This document shows, piece by piece, positions 53,838 through 61,704 of a stretch of 64,000 bases of DNA (position 1 is its first letter; each line of letters opens with the position of its first letter). Made by a program: the position numbers and the translations under genes. The notes beneath the pieces are model-generated. The model had not been told where the DNA came from and did no database searches. It saw only the letters and a list, made by a program, of their open reading frames with translations. The DNA comes from Bacillota bacterium. GTDB taxonomy: Bacteria > Bacillota > Clostridia > Christensenellales > Aristaeellaceae. Location: positions 39,936 to 103,935 of the forward strand of contig JAEYPB010000082.1 of the NCBI GenBank assembly GCA_023411175.1, read 5' to 3'.

Positions 53838-55049
53838 TCATTCCATCTCAAACAATAACTTCATCAGCTGGTCGCCGGTCTCAAGCACCGGCTCGTCCGC
53901 GCACGCCCGCTCGGTAAACGGCCGGGGCGAGGCTTCCGTTCGGCTGTCGTAGAGGGCGAAGGGCACCGGCGTCGCGTCGTGGGTCCGGGTGGATAGAAGC
54001 GTGTAATGGTCGGGCATCAGGAGCATCCGAAAGTCGCCCAGCACGGGCAGCTTTTCAAGGAGCGGGCCCACCACCCGCGCGTCCACCCGTCGGATGGCCT
54101 CCAGCTTGTTCTCAAGGCTGCCGTCGTGGCTCATCTCGTCCGGCGCCTCAATGTGCACCAGCGCAAAATCATCCCCCGCCGCCAGCGCTTCCAGCGCCGC
54201 TGCGACCTTGTTTTCGTAGTTGGTGTCGAGAAGCCCCGTGGCGCCTTCGACCCCCGGCGCTTTCAGCCGGTTGAGCAGCGCAATGCCCTTCACCAGCGGC
54301 ACCGCCGAGATCACCGAGCCTTTGATGCCGTACGCTTCGGTAAAGTCGGGCAGCACGCAGGCCTCGCCCGCGCCCCAGAACCAAGCGGAATTGGCGGGAA
54401 GCAGCCCCTCCGCGGCACGCTTCAGGTTTACCGGATGTCTTGACAGCGCGCGGTGCGCGGCCTCCTGGAGCCGCCGGAGCCATCCCCCGCCGGTGCCCGC
54501 GGGCAGGTAGCCTTGGATGGGCTGCCCGGCGATGTCGTGGGGCGGCTTCAGCGAAAATTCCGCGGCATTGCCCCTTGCCACCGCGATGTGGCGGAAGGTG
54601 TCGGTCTCGTGGACGATGAGCCCCCGCTCCGCGCCGATTTTCTGGAATTCCGCGTCCGCGGTCACCGCCCTCACCAGCGCCAGCGCGTCCGCGCCTTCCA
54701 CGCCGCCGCCGTTGTGGCTGAGCATTTTGAGGCCCTCCGCCCCATCTCCCAGCGCCACCAGGTTCATGCGGAAGGCCACCTCGCCGGGCTGGAGCATGAC
54801 GCCCATGCCCGCCGCCTCGAGGGGCGACCGGCCGGCGTACACGCCCCGCGCGTCGTTGCCAAGAAGCGTCAGAAACGCCACGTCGCTCCCGGGCGGGAGC
54901 GTCGGCGGACAGGAGCGCAGCCGTCCAAGTTTGCCGCCGCCGACCCTGTCGAAGAATCTTAACTTGAGATGTTCAAGCGGGGTTTTGCCGTTTAGTTCTT
55001 CCAGCGGAAAATCCGCCATGCCGTCGCCCACGACGAGCACGTATTTCAT
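53838..55049 (-). CDS. apgM: Cofactor-independent phosphoglycerate mutase, archaeal type
   Basis: Glycolytic enzyme of 403 residues from the alkaline phosphatase superfamily, converting 3- and 2-phosphoglycerate with two metals. The first metal site is VLVVGDGMADFP, the nucleophile region is PPGSDVAFLTLLG (Ser), and later sites are HIEAPDEMSHDG and LLMPDHYTLLSTRTHDATPVPF. The length and pattern fit ApgM rather than GpmI. ATG 55049 has GGGGGGAGA upstream. It is divergent from yhaM, with overlapping promoters. Confidence 0.93.
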   Translation of the reverse strand: MKYVLVVGDGMADFPLEELNGKTPLEHLKLRFFDRVGGGKLGRLRSCPPTLPPGSDVAFLTLLGNDARGVYAGRSPLEAAGMGVMLQPGEVAFRMNLVALGDGAEGLKMLSHNGGGVEGADALALVRAVTADAEFQKIGAERGLIVHETDTFRHIAVARGNAAEFSLKPPHDIAGQPIQGYLPAGTGGGWLRRLQEAAHRALSRHPVNLKRAAEGLLPANSAWFWGAGEACVLPDFTEAYGIKGSVISAVPLVKGIALLNRLKAPGVEGATGLLDTNYENKVAAALEALAAGDDFALVHIEAPDEMSHDGSLENKLEAIRRVDARVVGPLLEKLPVLGDFRMLLMPDHYTLLSTRTHDATPVPFALYDSRTEASPRPFTERACADEPVLETGDQLMKLLFEME

Positions 55050-55066
55050 CTTTCTCCCCCCGATAC

Positions 55067-55095
55067 TTGCCAAAAAGAGGCGTTTGATATATGAT
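55067..55095 (+). promoter_or_regulatory. Promoter of yhaM
   Basis: TTGCCA (55067-55072), 17 bases, TATGAT (55090-55095). Its -10 overlaps the -10 of the opposite promoter at 55094-55122. Confidence 0.55.
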
Positions 55096-55122
55096 TGTAG
55101 CACAACCCTCGATTGACTTCAA
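55094..55122 (-). promoter_or_regulatory. Promoter of apgM
   Basis: Minus-strand TTGAAG (55117-55122), 17 bases, TACAAT (55094-55099) with a TGC extension. Its -35 overlaps the yhaM SD. Confidence 0.65.
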
Positions 55123-55132
55123 GGAGGAAACC

Positions 55133-56104
55133 ATGCAGTCCCAGCAGCAGCCGCAGCTGTCCGCGATGATCAAGGGGCAGATGATCGAAGGCTATCTTCT
55201 GGTGCGCGCCGCCGAGCAGCGCACCTCTTCCAACGGCTCAAAATACCTGGACCTCACCCTCAGCGACCGCGTAAGCGAAGTCAACGCCAAGATGTGGGAT
55301 GGGCAGACCCCGCCGCCCAAGCCCTCCACGGTGGTCAAGGTGCGCGGCATGATGCTGGAGTACAACGGCCGGCCCCAACTCCGGGTGGACAAGATGCGCC
55401 CGACGGAGCCGGCGGACGGCGTGGACCTGAGCCAGCTCGTCCCCTGCGCGCCGCAAACCGGAAACGAAATGATGGCGCAGCTGAACGCGCGCATCGACCG
55501 GATCCAGAGCGAGCCGCTGCGCGCCATCGTCCGCTACCGCATCGACGAGTGTCGCGAACAGCTCACCTACTATCCCGCCGCGTCGAAGCTGCACCACGCG
55601 GAGCGAAGCGGCCTACTTCACCACATCACCACCATGCTCCGGGATGCCGACGCGATTTCGGAGATCTACCCCCAGCTGGACGGGGATCTCCTCGCCGCGG
55701 GCGTGATGCTGCACGACTTGTGCAAGATCCGGGAGTTTGATTCCGACGAGATGGGCCTCGTCAGCGACTATTCGGTGGAGGGCAACCTGATCGGCCACCT
55801 GGTGGCGGGCGTCGCGGAGCTGGAGCAAGCCGGCCAGGCGCTGGGCACACCCCGGGAGCTGCTCGTGCTGCTCGAGCACATGATCCTCTCCCACCACGAC
55901 CTGCCGGAGTACGGCAGCCCCCGCCGCCCCATGATCCCGGAGGCCGAGGTGCTGCACCTCATCGACCTTCTGGACGCCCGCATGTACGAAATGGACCGCG
56001 CGCTTTCGGCGGTGAACCCCGGCAGCTTCACTGAACGCATCTGGTCGCTGGACCGCAAGCTCTACCGCAGGAAGGGCGATTTTGGCCAGGAGAGCGATAA
56101 GTAA
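55133..56104 (+). CDS. yhaM: 3'-5' exoribonuclease YhaM family
   Basis: RNA-degrading enzyme of 323 residues. An N-terminal OB fold (about 10-95: IEGYLLVRAAEQRTSSNG, LDLTLSDRV) binds nucleic acid. The C-terminal HD domain holds the metal site: GLLHHITTML, MLHDLCKI (HD pair) and the downstream ILSHHDLPEYG and LHLIDLLDAR. ATG 55133 has AAGGAGG upstream. The family trims RNA 3' ends; the structured 3' repeats of this window are the kind of end it would meet, but that is speculation. Confidence 0.93.
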   Translation: MQSQQQPQLSAMIKGQMIEGYLLVRAAEQRTSSNGSKYLDLTLSDRVSEVNAKMWDGQTPPPKPSTVVKVRGMMLEYNGRPQLRVDKMRPTEPADGVDLSQLVPCAPQTGNEMMAQLNARIDRIQSEPLRAIVRYRIDECREQLTYYPAASKLHHAERSGLLHHITTMLRDADAISEIYPQLDGDLLAAGVMLHDLCKIREFDSDEMGLVSDYSVEGNLIGHLVAGVAELEQAGQALGTPRELLVLLEHMILSHHDLPEYGSPRRPMIPEAEVLHLIDLLDARMYEMDRALSAVNPGSFTERIWSLDRKLYRRKGDFGQESDK

Positions 56105-56155
56105 GACCGAAATGGCGCAACCTGAAGACTGAAATCATAAAAGGAAGTGCGAACC

Positions 56156-57361
56156 ATGCGCGCCTATGAGAGGCTACTAAACTACGTGCAATTTGACACC
56201 GCGTCCGACGAAAACGCGAAAACCTGCCCCACCACCCCCGGCCAGCTGGTCTTCGGGCGGGCACTGGTGGATGAGATGAAGGCTCTGGGCATTTCAGACG
56301 CCCGGATAGACGAACACGGCTACGTGTACGGCTCCATCCCGGCAAACGTGGAAAACGCCCCCGCCATCGGCCTGATCGCCCACATGGACACGGTGGACTG
56401 CGTGCCCGCCTCGCCGGTCAACGCGCGCGTGGTGCGCTACGAAGGCGGCGACATCCCACTGGACGAGGCCGGGCGCATCGTGATGCGGGCGGCGGACTTT
56501 CCGCATCTGGCCGAGCATGTCGGGCACGACCTGGTCGTTACCGACGGGAGCACGCTCCTTGGCGCGGACGACAAGGCCGGCGTGGCCGAAATCATGACCG
56601 CCTGCGAACAGCTCCTCGCCGATCCGTCCATTCCCCATGGCAAAATCCTGATCGGCTTCACGCCGGATGAAGAAGTCGGCCAGGGCGCGGACCTGTTCGA
56701 TGTCGAAGGCTTCGGCGCCGAATTCGCCTACACGGTGGACGGCGGGCCCCTCGCCGAGATCGAATACGAGAACTTCAACGCCGCCTCCGCGTCGGTGACG
56801 GTGAACGGCTTCTCCATCCACCCCGGAACGGCCAAGAACAAGATGAAAAATGCCATCCTGATGGCGATGGAGTTCAACCGCATGCTGCCCTCCGCGGAAA
56901 TCCCCGCCCACACAGAGGGCTACGAGGGCTTCTTCCACCTGAACGACATCCGCGGCACCGAGGAGACGGCCACCCTCCATTACATCATCCGCGACCACGA
57001 CCGGGAGAAATTCGAGGCGCGCAAGCGCGCCATGGCGCGCATCGCCGCCTATCTGAACGATGTCTACGGCGCGGGCAGCATCACCCTTGAAATGAAGGAT
57101 ACCTACTACAACATGAAGGAGAAGATCCTGCCCCACATGCACATCGTGAGCAGGGCGATGGATGCCATGCGCGCGGCGGGGTGCGAGCCGAAGGCTGTGC
57201 CCATCCGCGGCGGCACCGACGGCGCGCGGCTCTCCTTTATGGGGCTGCCCTGCCCGAACCTGCCCACCGGCGGCATGAACTGCCACGGGCGCATGGAGTG
57301 CGCCGACGTTCAGGAGATGGATGCGGTGGTAGACATCCTCCTTCGGATCGTGCGCGCATAA
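56156..57361 (+). CDS. pepT: Peptidase T
   Basis: M20 tripeptidase of 401 residues that removes N-terminal residues of tripeptides. Zinc-site segments are GLIAHMDTVD, LLGADDKAGVAE (bridging Asp), GFTPDEEVGQG (catalytic Glu) and YTVDGGPL, and a late His in GGMNCHGRMEC. The lid domain (about 210-330) includes GFSIHPGTAKNKM. I chose ATG 56156, with AAGGA upstream, over GTG 56147. It may be cotranscribed with yhaM, 51 bases upstream. Confidence 0.95.
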   Translation: MRAYERLLNYVQFDTASDENAKTCPTTPGQLVFGRALVDEMKALGISDARIDEHGYVYGSIPANVENAPAIGLIAHMDTVDCVPASPVNARVVRYEGGDIPLDEAGRIVMRAADFPHLAEHVGHDLVVTDGSTLLGADDKAGVAEIMTACEQLLADPSIPHGKILIGFTPDEEVGQGADLFDVEGFGAEFAYTVDGGPLAEIEYENFNAASASVTVNGFSIHPGTAKNKMKNAILMAMEFNRMLPSAEIPAHTEGYEGFFHLNDIRGTEETATLHYIIRDHDREKFEARKRAMARIAAYLNDVYGAGSITLEMKDTYYNMKEKILPHMHIVSRAMDAMRAAGCEPKAVPIRGGTDGARLSFMGLPCPNLPTGGMNCHGRMECADVQEMDAVVDILLRIVRA

Positions 57362-57401
57362 AGCGCCTCGCGGGCGGCGCACCGAAAGTCAAACCAAACT
57401 T

Positions 57402-57440
57402 TCGCCCCCGTACCCCGTTAACGCAGGGAGCGGGGGCGAA
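57402..57440 (+). terminator. Hairpin after pepT
   Basis: TTTCGCCCCCGT pairs with GCGGGGGCGAAA across a CCCCGTTAACG-type loop. No strong T run follows, so its terminator role is only likely. Confidence 0.5.
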
Positions 57441-57492
57441 ATCATCCGCAAAGGCCCCTCGAGGTTCCATTGTTTTTGCGGCATGTTCGTCG

Positions 57493-57577
57493 GGATGGCG
57501 CCACCAGTCAAGGATACTGGTGCGCCATCCATTCGATTGGTCAGTGCGGCTGAAATCCCGCAGGATTCCAGCCGCAC
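57493..57577 (-). repeat. 3' structured repeat, copy E (after the EAL-HDOD gene)
   Basis: On the minus strand, 42 bases after the stop. Hairpin 1 at 57544-57577 is a near-perfect stem (GTGCGGCTG/CAGCCGCAC with inner AATCC/GGATT). The linker reads ACTGACCAATCGAATGG. Hairpin 2 at 57493-57530 pairs GGATGGCGC-ACCAGT with its complement. Hairpin 3 is not clear. The rest of 57362-57618 holds a GGGGGCGAAA/TTTCGCCCCC inverted repeat (about 57402-57440) that probably ends pepT. Confidence 0.65.
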
Positions 57578-57618
57578 GCAGGTTCCGTCCCCATGCTCGC
57601 GAATATCGTTTTAATGCT

Positions 57619-58824
57619 TCAGTTTTCCAGCCTCTTGGCCCATCTGAGCGCCCGGATGTACAGCGACATAAACCGCCGCGCACCGATGAGGTTCACGTCG
57701 CTCTCGCTGTCAATTTCCTCCCAGTTGCCCTGCTCAATGGCGACCACGCAATCAAGCAGCGCGCGGTACTCGTTTGCCTCGCCCATCAGCGCCCGCTTGA
57801 TCTTGCCCTCGATCGGAAGGCCGTCCAGAATCTCTTTCATGGGCTTGTCCAGCAGCATGTCGATCTGAGAGAACAGGCCTGCGAAGAAATAGTCGGAGCG
57901 GTTCTCGGAGTCGCCTCTCTCCTCGGCCAGGAGCTCCATCAGCTTTCCCCGGGTCAGCGAGGCCTTGACCATCTCGGCGTTTTCAATGTTCTGTATATCC
58001 TTGAGCATCATGATCGAAAACCACTGGCGCATGCCGGAGACGCCCAGGTGCGTCAGCGCGTGCCAGATAGTTTTGATCTTGTGCCTCGGCCCATAATAGA
58101 CCGAATTCACCAGCCTGAGCAACCTGTAGGAGAGGCCCAGGTCGTGCTCGACATGTTGTTCGATCGTCTCAAAGCTGGGATCATCCGCGCTCAGTTCCTT
58201 CATAATGCGCATCAGGTTTGTGTTGAGCGCCCCGATCTCCTTGCCGGCGATGACAGCGGGCCTGCTGAAGAAGTACCCCTGAAACAGGCTGTACCCCATC
58301 TCGGCGGCCTTTTTGTAGTCCTCCCGGGTCTCGATCTTCTCGGCGAGAAAGGTTCGCGTTGCGCCGAATTTACGGATGAGCCGGCGCTGTTCCTCCAGAC
58401 TGACGGCCTGAAACTCCACCTTGACGATGTCCGCGTGCTCCAGGAGCATCTCGTTGTCCTTACCCGGAATGAAATCATCCAACGCGACCTTGTACCCTTT
58501 TGCGCGCAGGTTCTTGCAGGCTTCGATGGTATCCCGGGTCACCTCGCCGCGTTCCAGCACCTCCAGCACCACGCCCGAAGAAGGCAGGAGATAGGGAACG
58601 TCGCTGCCGATGAGCTTCTTCGAAAAATTGATGAACGCCCTCGTGCCTTCGGTGAGGTCATGAAGGCCCAGCACCATGAAAGAATTATAGATCAGTTCCG
58701 CCGTGGCCCGGTTGTCGTCCACACCAGGAAAGCCGTTCAGACTGTCCCGACGGTACAGAAGTTCATACCCGTACACCTGCATGTACCGGTCAAATATTGG
58801 CTGCCTCGCAACATAGATGTCCAT
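57619..58824 (-). CDS. EAL-HDOD signalling protein (YuxH-like)
   Basis: Protein of 401 residues. The EAL domain (about 1-200) starts YVARQPIFDRYMQVYGYELLYR, so the EAL motif is ELL, and the metal-binding segments are reduced: INFSKKLI, LEVLE, DDFIPG and LAEKIE. A HDOD domain (about 205-380: IGALNTNLMRIMKELS, LSYRLLRLVNSVYYG, ALTHLGVSGMRQW) follows. Family members often bind but may not cut c-di-GMP. ATG 58824 has GAGG upstream, and a perfect promoter lies 215 bases away behind a structured leader. It acts in the cytoplasm; the partner is unknown. Confidence 0.88.
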   Translation of the reverse strand: MDIYVARQPIFDRYMQVYGYELLYRRDSLNGFPGVDDNRATAELIYNSFMVLGLHDLTEGTRAFINFSKKLIGSDVPYLLPSSGVVLEVLERGEVTRDTIEACKNLRAKGYKVALDDFIPGKDNEMLLEHADIVKVEFQAVSLEEQRRLIRKFGATRTFLAEKIETREDYKKAAEMGYSLFQGYFFSRPAVIAGKEIGALNTNLMRIMKELSADDPSFETIEQHVEHDLGLSYRLLRLVNSVYYGPRHKIKTIWHALTHLGVSGMRQWFSIMMLKDIQNIENAEMVKASLTRGKLMELLAEERGDSENRSDYFFAGLFSQIDMLLDKPMKEILDGLPIEGKIKRALMGEANEYRALLDCVVAIEQGNWEEIDSESDVNLIGARRFMSLYIRALRWAKRLEN

Positions 58825-58891
58825 CTCTACAAGCCTCGATTTCGCGATTCGAAAAACCGCCGTACCGCCCGTTTTCCCGGCTGGTCGCATA

Positions 58892-58978
58892 ATGGGATTG
58901 ACACACAGGGGTGAATTGACGTACATGCCCAGTTACCGGCCAGTGCCAAAATCTTCCCCACGCACATCAGAATCCCAT
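58892..58978 (-). other. Structured 5' leader of the EAL-HDOD gene
   Basis: In the about 208-base leader, an eight-base arm (58971-58978) pairs exactly with another (58892-58899), and inside it a GGGG/CCCC and a GU-rich stem extend the helix. The sequence CCGGTAAC occurs twice. I found no match to the two known c-di-GMP riboswitch classes. Confidence 0.45.
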
Positions 58979-59038
58979 GATAATGTTACCGGATCTCTTC
59001 ACATCGCGCTTCTCTTAATTGTTGGGCAACAGAGGGTT

Positions 59039-59068
59039 ATTATAAATTTCCACCTGCGCGTTTGTCAA
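59039..59068 (-). promoter_or_regulatory. Consensus promoter of the EAL-HDOD gene
   Basis: Minus-strand TTGACA (59063-59068), 18 bases, TATAAT (59039-59044). The stretch from 58930 to 59150 is AT-rich. From 59100 to 59350 I see no gene. Confidence 0.85.
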
Positions 59069-59354
59069 CCAAAGCAGTGCGTTCTTCAGTATTTAACAAG
59101 CAAACACACTATTGACGCGCAACTCATCTTACCTGATATATAACTACATATCGCACGTTTGTAACAGCAAATCGGGATTTCAATGCCCGCCACGGGCCAT
59201 TGGCCGCCGAACAGTTCCGACCCCGTATTCTGATAAATTCAGCAGGCGAAGCGTCCGATGTCTCCTGTCTCCGCCCCTGTACAGCGTTCGGTCGACCCGC
59301 GCTTTTCGGGACGGCGATCATCGCAGTTTTGATAAGGCGGACGGGAGGCCGTAC

Positions 59355-59383
59355 TTGACGAGCAAAGAATTTGTATCTATAAT
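59355..59383 (+). promoter_or_regulatory. Promoter of the licD locus
   Basis: TTGACG (59355-59360), 17 bases, TATAAT (59378-59383). The transcript would start near 59390, about 175 bases before the first gene. Confidence 0.82.
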
Positions 59384-59443
59384 ATATGCTAATGGCCGGA
59401 GCGCGCCGGCGTGAATGCCAGGCCCGCCCCCGCCGGAGGAGAA

Positions 59444-59483
59444 GCATGCGATCGTCCGGGTCCTGCACGCTTCTCTTTTTTCG
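59444..59483 (+). terminator. Intrinsic terminator within the licD leader
   Basis: AGAAGC and GCTTCT pair, extended by TGC/GCA across one mismatch, and are followed by CTTTTTT. It lies between promoter and gene, so it either attenuates the operon or ends a small RNA of about 95 bases. Confidence 0.65.
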
Positions 59484-59563
59484 GCTGGCGGCCCCTTCAG
59501 GCATAGAATCGGGACTTTTGCGCGGAGCGCGCCGCATTTGACATGGCGAGGAGACAACAACAT

Positions 59564-60391
59564 ATGCCCAAGGACTGGCTCCGCAAGGTTCAGCTGGTGT
59601 CACTGGAAATCCTGGACGAGTTTGTTCGCATCTGCGAAGCCAACAACCTCCGCTACTATCTGGACGGCGGCACCCTTTTGGGCGCGGTTCGCCACAATGG
59701 CTTTATCCCCTGGGACGACGACGTGGATGTGGCCATGCCGCGGGCGGATTTTGATCGATTCCTTCAGATCGCGCCCAAGGAATTGGATCAAAGGTTTTAC
59801 CTTGAAGCCTGGCAAAATGTGCCTGTAAGTCCCTACTATCAAATGCGAATCCGAAAACTCAACACGGTTTTCGAAAACTGGCGCTCCAGGCGCTTTGGCC
59901 TTGCTTCCACCGGCATCTGGATCGACATCATGCCTTTGGACGAGCAGCCCGACGTCAATTCTCCGATACATCGCTTTGACTATATGGTGTTTCAGGTACT
60001 GAAGCGCCTGGTCTTCGTATACAACTGGGACGCCGAACAGCGCGCGCTGCGCGGAAAGATAATCCTGGCCCTGGTACGCCTTCTGCCCTTTGACTTCTAC
60101 AGAAATCTGCGAGACCGGATCGCGCGAAGGCATGCCGGCAAAGGGCTTCCATTTTGGGTCAGCACCTTCAGCCCCTATGACCTCATGCATCAGACGTTCC
60201 GCCGTGAATGGTACGAACCTGCCGCGACCCATGATTTCGAGGGACGCGCCTTCCGCGTACCGGGCGACTGGGACGCGGTGCTGCGAACCATCTACGGCGA
60301 CTATATGAAGCTCCCGCCCGAAGAAAAGCGCAAGGCCCATACGCCGACGCGGCTCTCCTTCGATACATCGGGGCCGGACGAAGTGCTTTAA
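59564..60391 (+). CDS. LicD family phosphotransferase
   Basis: Nucleotidyltransferase-fold enzyme of 275 residues that transfers phosphocholine or a phosphopolyol from a CDP donor to a surface glycan. The family core is GGTLLGAVRHNGFIPWDDDVDVAM (about residues 33-56), followed by GIWIDIMPLD. ATG 59564 has GAGGAG ten bases upstream; ATG 59543 has no SD. It is the first gene of a three-gene set with a pyruvyltransferase and a second LicD. The donor is not known; the TarI/IspD-like gene nearby suggests CDP-ribitol or a similar polyol. Confidence 0.9.
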   Translation: MPKDWLRKVQLVSLEILDEFVRICEANNLRYYLDGGTLLGAVRHNGFIPWDDDVDVAMPRADFDRFLQIAPKELDQRFYLEAWQNVPVSPYYQMRIRKLNTVFENWRSRRFGLASTGIWIDIMPLDEQPDVNSPIHRFDYMVFQVLKRLVFVYNWDAEQRALRGKIILALVRLLPFDFYRNLRDRIARRHAGKGLPFWVSTFSPYDLMHQTFRREWYEPAATHDFEGRAFRVPGDWDAVLRTIYGDYMKLPPEEKRKAHTPTRLSFDTSGPDEVL

Positions 60392-60404
60392 AGGAGAGAC
60401 CGCC

Positions 60405-61640
60405 GTGAAAATTGTTCTGATCTCGCTGAATATGTCCAACAATCTGGGCGAGCACCTTGTCATCAATTGCACCGGGTACTTGCTTCAGAAGGCCGCGCCC
60501 GACGAAGCGTTCGAGTTTACCGTATGCGACTTGTACGGCCGCGTACAGCGCACCGCAAAACTCTATACGCCGGGGAAGAATCCTGCCTTTGCCTGCTCCA
60601 AAGACCCCTCGCCGATAGACAAACTGGTTCGGCGCGTCGTACAAAAGGGCAAACGCATGGCTAAGGACGCATCCCTCAGGGACTTTTTCACCCGTCTGGA
60701 GTGGCTCGCAGACCCAAACTACGCATCCCGAATGCGCGCCTACTTCCGGCCGATAATCCAAAGCGCCGATCTGGCCATGTTCGCCGGCGGAGGCATCATC
60801 GAGTACAGCTACAACCGCTATCAGGACGCGATCGAACTGATCGTACGTGAAGCGCGTCGGGCGGGGAAACCCGTAGTGTTTAACGCCGTGGGCCTCGTTG
60901 GCGATTGTGATCCCCAGGCCCTCCGCTTCCAAACAATGCGCCGGGCTCTGACAAGCCCCAACGTCCGGCTGATTACCGTGCGCGACCACGTGGATCTAAT
61001 GAACGAGCGATACTTGCAGGGTGCCAAGGCCGCGCGCCTTGTGGCGGACTCGGCCGTGTGGGCGGCGGAGGCGTTCGACGTCAAGGCCAGTCCTCGCCCT
61101 GTGATCGGTTTGGGGCTCGTGCGCGAAAGCGCGTTTGAGTCCTATGATCGGCCGATTCCCTACGCCAATCTAATGGATATGTACCGCGAGATCGTGGCGG
61201 AGCTGGAATCGCGGGGCTATGGATGGCAGTTGTTCGGCAACGGATTTGAAAACGACCACGAATTTGGCGAAAAAGTAATCAGCGCGCTGGGGGCGAGCCC
61301 CGCCCGCCTGGTTCCGCGCCCAACCGAAGCCAGCGAACTGCTTAAGACCATTGCGGGCTATCAAGGCATCATCACCTTCAGGCTGCACTCCTGCATCTCC
61401 GCCTACTCGATGGGCATACCGGCGGTGGTTCTCTCCTGGAACGACAAGGTGGACGATTTCATGCAGATCATCGGGCACCCGGATCGGGCGCTGTCCGGCG
61501 ATCGCGCGGCCGCACATGCCGTCGTCGATCAGATGGAACGCGCTTTGAAGGAACCGTATGACGAATCAGGGCGGGCCGCATACCGCGAGACCATCGCGGA
61601 TGCGGTTCGGGATGCTTATCAGATCACGCGCGGGCGATAA
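60405..61640 (+). CDS. Polysaccharide pyruvyl transferase family protein
   Basis: GT-B-like enzyme of 411 residues of the PssM/CsaB family, which adds pyruvate ketals to glycans. Typical segments are LISLNMSNNLGEHLV near the start, LAMFAGGGIIEYSYN, VFNAVGLVGD and the C-terminal ITFRLHSCISAYSMGIPAVVLSWNDKV, with the conserved Arg-Leu-His. The start is GTG at 60405 with AAAGGAGA upstream, 13 bases after the first licD gene. It would make an acidic decoration on the polymer. Confidence 0.9.
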   Translation: MKIVLISLNMSNNLGEHLVINCTGYLLQKAAPDEAFEFTVCDLYGRVQRTAKLYTPGKNPAFACSKDPSPIDKLVRRVVQKGKRMAKDASLRDFFTRLEWLADPNYASRMRAYFRPIIQSADLAMFAGGGIIEYSYNRYQDAIELIVREARRAGKPVVFNAVGLVGDCDPQALRFQTMRRALTSPNVRLITVRDHVDLMNERYLQGAKAARLVADSAVWAAEAFDVKASPRPVIGLGLVRESAFESYDRPIPYANLMDMYREIVAELESRGYGWQLFGNGFENDHEFGEKVISALGASPARLVPRPTEASELLKTIAGYQGIITFRLHSCISAYSMGIPAVVLSWNDKVDDFMQIIGHPDRALSGDRAAAHAVVDQMERALKEPYDESGRAAYRETIADAVRDAYQITRGR

Positions 61641-61704
61641 TCAATTGTTCCATGCTTGAGTTGCGGGATATAAACGCGGCAGCCATCAGAAGCGGAGGCA
61701 CCAC

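Noticed and set aside
59112..59414. A 100-codon frame in the gap before the licD locus
   Set aside because: No SD, no family signal, and it runs through the mapped-looking promoter at 59355-59383.
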